From Phycisphaerae bacterium (lineage in GTDB: Bacteria; Planctomycetota; Phycisphaerae; Sedimentisphaerales; Anaerobacaceae): a stretch of 35,204 nt of DNA. The notes below the pieces were generated by a model. The model was not told where the DNA came from, ran no database searches, and was given only the letters and a program-made list of their open reading frames with translations. The stretch lies in the NCBI GenBank assembly GCA_030615025.1, contig JAUXAB010000034.1, forward strand, positions 1 to 35,204, written 5' to 3'. The translations under genes were made by a program, and so were the position numbers. Each line of letters opens with the position of its first letter. Position 1 is the first letter of the stretch. This document shows positions 31,887 through 35,204 of the stretch, piece after piece.

Positions 31887-33995
31887 TTAGCCCGGCGGTG
31901 ACGACAGAGTCGTGAAGCTCCAGACTGTACCGGTGGTTTTGCCCCATCCATTGACCGAATCGATACGCCAGTAGTACGTACTACCATAAGGCATTGTGCC
32001 GGGGTCAAATGTTGTAGCGGCCTGGTTGTCTATGAACGGCGGTGGACTGCTCGTCCCGAAGTACACATCGTGTGATGTAGCATCAGCGCTGGCCGTCCAG
32101 CTCAAATCAGCGTCTCTATTGGCCCACATTGCGCCATTCGCTGGATTCGGATTACTCGCCTTACCAGGTAGTGGTGGTATCTTCGTTCCTGTCAGCCAGT
32201 GCTTGACGAAAACGCCCACATCATTAAAGTCCACAATACCGTCACCGAAAGGCTGTGGACTAATGTCAACTGATGATTCATCCTCAGACAAGTATTGAGC
32301 AAGTATTGAAAAATCTTTGAAGTTCACTTTTCCGTCACCACTGAAGTCAATATCTCGAACCATAGGCACCTTCCATAGTTTGATGCCATCGCCGGTTCCT
32401 AAATTGCGTGAATACTGCTTGTCTATCGGATTGTTCCAGTGCTCGTGCACGCCAAGACCGGCCAGTCGTGTAACATTGCCGTAATGGTCAGGGTCGTAAA
32501 ATGTCCCGGAGGGAGGATTATCCGCTTGAGCCGCTTCGTGGAGGTAATCATCGGTTCCGGCGTGGGCGGGACCGCCGGCTTCGGGCCATTCGGTGACGAG
32601 AAAGTCAAAGGCCACCGAGTCGATCGCCACCTGGTCCTGGGAGGCGAAAATGCTCGAACACCAATCATTATCGAAAGGTTCCATCTGCCATTTCCGCGGC
32701 AAAGTTTGGGGGTACCCTATGGCGTGCTTACCGGTATACAGCCCGTCAATCAGACAAAGAAACGTCTTGCCGCCTACATGGCGATGCCCCATCAGATCGA
32801 CCATATTCCTGTATCTTCCGCTCTGGGGGACACTAAAAGCGGTATCCGAGTGCATATTATAATATCCGCCGGCAACGGGGCCTCTAAGGGATCCATAATG
32901 GTTCTTTGCGCAAACGGTGATTCCCGCCTGGTCGTAATGTCCCTTGAAAGAGGCCAGATTAATGAAGTACTCGGCATCCACATAGGATTGCAAAACATAA
33001 TCCTGGGTTCTTCCGTCGGCCTTCGATGTGCTCCAGTAAAATGGAACATTGGATTTTTTGATTTTGGTTCGGTTATAGTTACCGTGATAATCCAGATAAC
33101 GAACATACGGAAAGTCCGGTTGAATCATACCATAGAACTCATGGCACCACATGCAAATCGGGTCGCCAACCGTAATATCCGATTCGGCCACCCCAACAAC
33201 GTTAACCAGTTGATCCAGCAGGGCATGAATGATATGAGGCGAGCAGATCGCATAATCGGGAGTATGATTGACAAGATAATAGTTGCTGTTGCCCAAGGCA
33301 ATCATATCCACAAAATTCACTTTAATCATGATATCATCGCCTGGCTGATATCCTATATCCCCCCTGCCGTGCTGCCGATTAAAATGTCGAAAAAGACGGT
33401 CCCAGGCCTCGTATATATCCGGCTCGCCGGCCAGTCCGCAGATGGCCCGCAGCATCATCGAATCGACTGCATTCTGGTCCGTGTGTTCGGCCTGCCACCA
33501 GTACCCGTCGCCCATACGGGGACCTTCCCAATCCGTTGCATTCGGGTCATGCACCCACACGACCCGGCCTGGATGGATTCCTCTGGCAATCCCTATGGGA
33601 CTATTGACAGGATGCGGGTCGGCCGCCTTTGCCTGTTTCTCGGTGGTCAAGGTCAGTGAAAGCCACACACAGCCGATACTCACCATTATGCACAAGATAC
33701 CGATAAGGTAGCGTGAACGTGAGAAGGAACGTCTGGCTTTACGAAAGGCTGCTGTGGAACCCCCCAAACCCAAAAGCCAAATAATAAAACCTGAGGCAAG
33801 AGGAAAAGCAACTCGTTGACAGGGATAAGTCGCTCGTGAAGGCTTGGGCACCACGCGGATCACAAACCAGATTAGTGATGTCAAACCTACAACGGGAAAC
33901 AGCCATATCAACCAGGGATATTTCTTGAAGCGTCCAAGACGCTTACCTTTCTTTGGACAAACTGATGGGGTCTCTTTCCTTTTGCTAAATGGCAT
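31887..33995 (-). CDS. Membrane-anchored DUF362 protein with dockerin-like and Fn3-like C-terminus
   Basis: The product is 702 residues from ATG 33995 (GGAGG 7 bases upstream; a GTG at 34001 is too close to that site). Three N-terminal membrane helices (WLIWLFPVVGLTSLIWFVI, AFPLASGFIIWLLGLGG, LIGILCIMVSIGCVWLSL) anchor it. Residues ~140-530 resemble DUF362: IGIARGIHPGRVVWVHDPNA, DIMIKVNFVD, YFINLASFKGHYDQAGITVC and VAIDSVAFDFLVTEWPEAGG. Residues ~547-605 form a dockerin-like pair of calcium loops (DFSGDGKVNFKDFSILAQYL, FGDGIVDFNDVGVFVKHWL). The final ~90 residues are Fn3-like (LSWTASADATSHDVYFG, YYWRIDSVNGWGK). DUF362 proteins are sometimes linked to iron-sulfur chemistry, but no cysteine cluster is obvious. 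No cohesin is seen in the window, so dockerin pairing is not shown. Confidence 0.85.
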   Translation of the reverse strand: MPFSKRKETPSVCPKKGKRLGRFKKYPWLIWLFPVVGLTSLIWFVIRVVPKPSRATYPCQRVAFPLASGFIIWLLGLGGSTAAFRKARRSFSRSRYLIGILCIMVSIGCVWLSLTLTTEKQAKAADPHPVNSPIGIARGIHPGRVVWVHDPNATDWEGPRMGDGYWWQAEHTDQNAVDSMMLRAICGLAGEPDIYEAWDRLFRHFNRQHGRGDIGYQPGDDIMIKVNFVDMIALGNSNYYLVNHTPDYAICSPHIIHALLDQLVNVVGVAESDITVGDPICMWCHEFYGMIQPDFPYVRYLDYHGNYNRTKIKKSNVPFYWSTSKADGRTQDYVLQSYVDAEYFINLASFKGHYDQAGITVCAKNHYGSLRGPVAGGYYNMHSDTAFSVPQSGRYRNMVDLMGHRHVGGKTFLCLIDGLYTGKHAIGYPQTLPRKWQMEPFDNDWCSSIFASQDQVAIDSVAFDFLVTEWPEAGGPAHAGTDDYLHEAAQADNPPSGTFYDPDHYGNVTRLAGLGVHEHWNNPIDKQYSRNLGTGDGIKLWKVPMVRDIDFSGDGKVNFKDFSILAQYLSEDESSVDISPQPFGDGIVDFNDVGVFVKHWLTGTKIPPLPGKASNPNPANGAMWANRDADLSWTASADATSHDVYFGTSSPPPFIDNQAATTFDPGTMPYGSTYYWRIDSVNGWGKTTGTVWSFTTLSSPPG

Positions 33996-34279
33996 TTCCA
34001 CACCTCCTTAACCTCTGGCCGTCTTTTGACGGCACAATTTACCAACCTCCGGCGGTGATAGTAAAGGATGGATGCAGGTTTCGGCATATCCTACTGACTT
34101 GCTCGACCATACTTTGCCTTTATATCATAACTGAGATTTCCCATATACAACGCTCAACAACGTTTAGTATATCAAATTTATCCGGAGAATGCAACTGCAA
34201 CTGCGGTGCTGACAGCGTGGACAGCGTCGTTCACCTCAAGTCCTGGCTGCGACGCAACCGCTTGAACAATAAAAGAAAA

Positions 34280-34351
34280 AGCGGGCGAGCGGATTCGAAC
34301 CGCCGACGTCCAGCTTGGGAAGCTGACATTCTACCACTGAATTACGCCCGC
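34280..34351 (-). tRNA. tRNA-Gly (anticodon CCC)
   Basis: The minus strand folds into a full cloverleaf. The acceptor stem GCGGGCG (34345-34351) pairs with CGCCCGC (34281-34287). The anticodon arm is GTCAGC-TTCCCAA-GCTGAC with anticodon CCC. The T arm has GGCGG-TTCGAAT-CCGCT. The discriminator base is T and CCA is not encoded, so it must be added after transcription. A T-rich stretch (TTTTTCTTTTATTG) follows and may end the transcript. Confidence 0.93.
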
Positions 34352-34371
34352 TTAAGTTCTTATTTTGTGAT

Positions 34372-34400
34372 ACTATAACTCAAATTCATAATTTTGTCAA
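34372..34400 (-). promoter_or_regulatory. Near-consensus sigma70-type promoter of the tRNA gene
   Basis: TTGACA (34395-34400) and TATAGT (34372-34377) are separated by 17 bases, 20 bases upstream of the tRNA. This is the clearest promoter in the window and a reference for the weaker candidates. Confidence 0.8.
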
Positions 34401-34497
34401 TAAGCAAATTTTGCCTTTCTGCGGCAATTTAGCGGCGATGACTACCTTGACTGCGGCCGTCCCGGCCTCATCTGGCGAGATACGATTCCTTAGCCTG

Positions 34498-34523
34498 CCC
34501 TGAGCAAAGTCGAAGGGAGATAC
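34498..34523. repeat. CCCTGAGCAAAG repeat, copy 1
   Basis: A 26-bp stretch beginning CCCTGAGCAAAGTCGAAGGG and ending AGATAC is repeated exactly at 35035-35060. Its CCCT/AGGG ends can pair. Confidence 0.9.
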
Positions 34524-34647
34524 CCTTCAAGAGATAAGTTTTTTCTTTGCCTTTTCCCTTCTTTTGTGTGCCTCGCCAACCCGCATGACAAAGCTTACTT
34601 GCTACAGCTTAGGGCCAGAGAGTTGTCGTTTAGTTGTTAATATTTGG

Positions 34648-34676
34648 TTGACGGAATTAGCTCTTATATGTATTGT
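34648..34676 (+). promoter_or_regulatory. Candidate promoter of the HHH gene fragment
   Basis: TTGACG (34648-34653) and TATTGT (34671-34676) are 17 bases apart and lie 65 bases upstream of the ATG. Confidence 0.45.
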
Positions 34677-34741
34677 ATTTGCTGCGGTAATTGCGGGTTT
34701 GGTGAATTGTATTTGGTGAATAATATCTGAGGCACCTTTCT

Positions 34742-34870
34742 ATGGAATCATCCAGCTTACAAGAATTAGAACAAATTCCCGGCGTTGGTAAAACTATTGC
34801 CCGGGATATGCAGAATATCGGCATCCATTCTATTGACGAGCTTAAGGGCCGGCAAGTAATTGATTATTGA
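34742..34870 (+). pseudogene. Truncated helix-hairpin-helix (Cdd1-like) gene
   Basis: The 42-codon frame (ATG 34742, with GAGG 9 bases upstream) encodes LEQIPGVGKTIARDMQNIG and HSIDELKG, the N-terminal helix-hairpin-helix of the small Cdd1/DUF-type proteins that usually run to ~80-100 residues and continue with a D-P-E-x-L-Y-like stretch. Here the frame diverges after ELKGR into QVIDY and stops, exactly where repeat-like DNA (AGCCACAGAGGGCACAGAGA) begins. The C-terminal half is not visible to the window end. I read it as a gene broken by repeat insertion or deletion. Confidence 0.65.
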
Positions 34871-35204
34871 AAACTAAATTAGCCACAGAGGGCACAGAGA
34901 AAGGCAATAGTAAATCGCAAATAGAAAATAGCAAATTCAAAGGGCTGTTAAAATGGGAGAACTTCAAGGATAAGGAATAACTAACTGCTCCCGTGCAGGG
35001 AAAAGCAACCGGGAGCGGAAACCATAAGAGTTTACCCTGAGCAAAGTCGAAGGGAGATACGACATACGAAATAATCAACATTTTACAGGCCATGAACAGC
35101 TATAAATTGGAAACCTTTCTTTGATTGGGATATACTATTTAATGGACAACGAGCAATTATACTAACAAAACAAAGTATTTGATATGGGAAAAAAGGTATC
35201 AATA
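34871..35204. other. Repeat-rich stretch at the right edge
   Basis: It contains a half-element like that at 23428, a 7-bp inverted repeat GCTCCCG (34987-34993)/CGGGAGC (35010-35016), and the second CCCTGAGCAAAG copy (35035-35060). An open frame on the minus strand across 34842-35093 is made of these repeats and is not a gene. Confidence 0.6.
35035..35060. repeat. CCCTGAGCAAAG repeat, copy 2
   Basis: Identical over 26 bases to 34498-34523, in the same orientation and 537 bases away. The pair brackets the truncated HHH gene. Confidence 0.9.

Larger units (their letters stand above)
34352..34741. other. Gene-free stretch between tRNA and HHH fragment
   Basis: The 390 bases hold the tRNA promoter, a copy of the CCCTGAGCAAAG repeat (34498-34523) and the candidate promoter at 34648. 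No coding frame is supported. Confidence 0.6.

Noticed and set aside
32439-33659. 406-codon open frame opposite the DUF362 gene
   Set aside because: Antisense frame of a clear multi-domain gene; no start signal or recognisable domain.
34842-35093. Open frame of 83 codons on the minus strand at the right edge
   Set aside because: It is built of the repeat units at 34881 and 35035 and overlaps the HHH fragment; no ribosome-binding site or family similarity.

Overview
The window looks like chromosomal DNA of an uncultured planctomycete, most like the Phycisphaerae/Sedimentisphaerales lineage. I infer this from gene content: almost every product carries a Sec or Tat export signal; there are twin-arginine Gfo/Idh/MocA oxidoreductases, a ThuA-DUF1080 fusion, PQQ-type propellers (one fused to a methyltransferase), VCBS/FG-GAP proteins, a DUF362-dockerin-fibronectin protein and an ECF sigma/anti-sigma pair. 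Intergenic DNA is full of short palindromic and tandem repeats. No marker gene in the window proves the taxonomy.

Layout. 1-1507 (minus): ECF sigma factor followed, with an ATGA overlap, by an anti-sigma-like protein fused to a DUF4139-like domain that runs off the window edge. 1838-10439 (minus): a three-gene block of a beta-helix protein, a beta-helix/neutral-ceramidase-like fusion, and a Tat-exported GH116 enzyme (glucosylceramidase/beta-glucosidase family). 10658-12115 (plus): a GH140/DUF4038-like secreted hydrolase whose stop codon overlaps the convergent neighbour. 12112-17658 (minus): two Tat-type Gfo/Idh/MocA oxidoreductases flanking a sulfatase-modifying-factor-fold protein and a ThuA-DUF1080 protein. 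18163-19404 (plus): secreted PQQ-like propeller. 19437-23168 (minus): URO-D-like protein, DapA/NanA-type aldolase and sodium:solute symporter. 23620-31798 (plus): methyltransferase-propeller-LamG giant, VCBS protein, secreted methyltransferase and a secreted protein of unknown function. 31887-33995 (minus): DUF362-dockerin-Fn3 membrane-anchored protein. 34280-34351 (minus): tRNA-Gly(CCC) with a near-perfect sigma70-type promoter, followed by a truncated helix-hairpin-helix gene and repeats.

How the genes may work together. The region reads as a glycan/glycoconjugate scavenging island without SusC/D-type uptake genes. Secreted hydrolases and beta-helix proteins would release sugars. The Tat-exported oxidoreductases and DUF1080 protein fit the oxidation-then-cleavage (3-keto-glycoside) route. 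The symporter and aldolase would take up and split a sugar acid. The most distinctive idea is that a glucosylceramidase-family enzyme sits directly downstream of a protein with a neutral-ceramidase domain that keeps the GD(V/L)SP serine, which suggests stepwise glycosphingolipid breakdown.

The second theme is repeats. Small palindromes lie inside reading frames in three genes (GH116, the methyltransferase-propeller and the 401-residue unknown). In two of these they fall in or next to the signal peptide. This resembles in-frame palindromic elements described in other bacteria, but here it is inferred only from the sequence.
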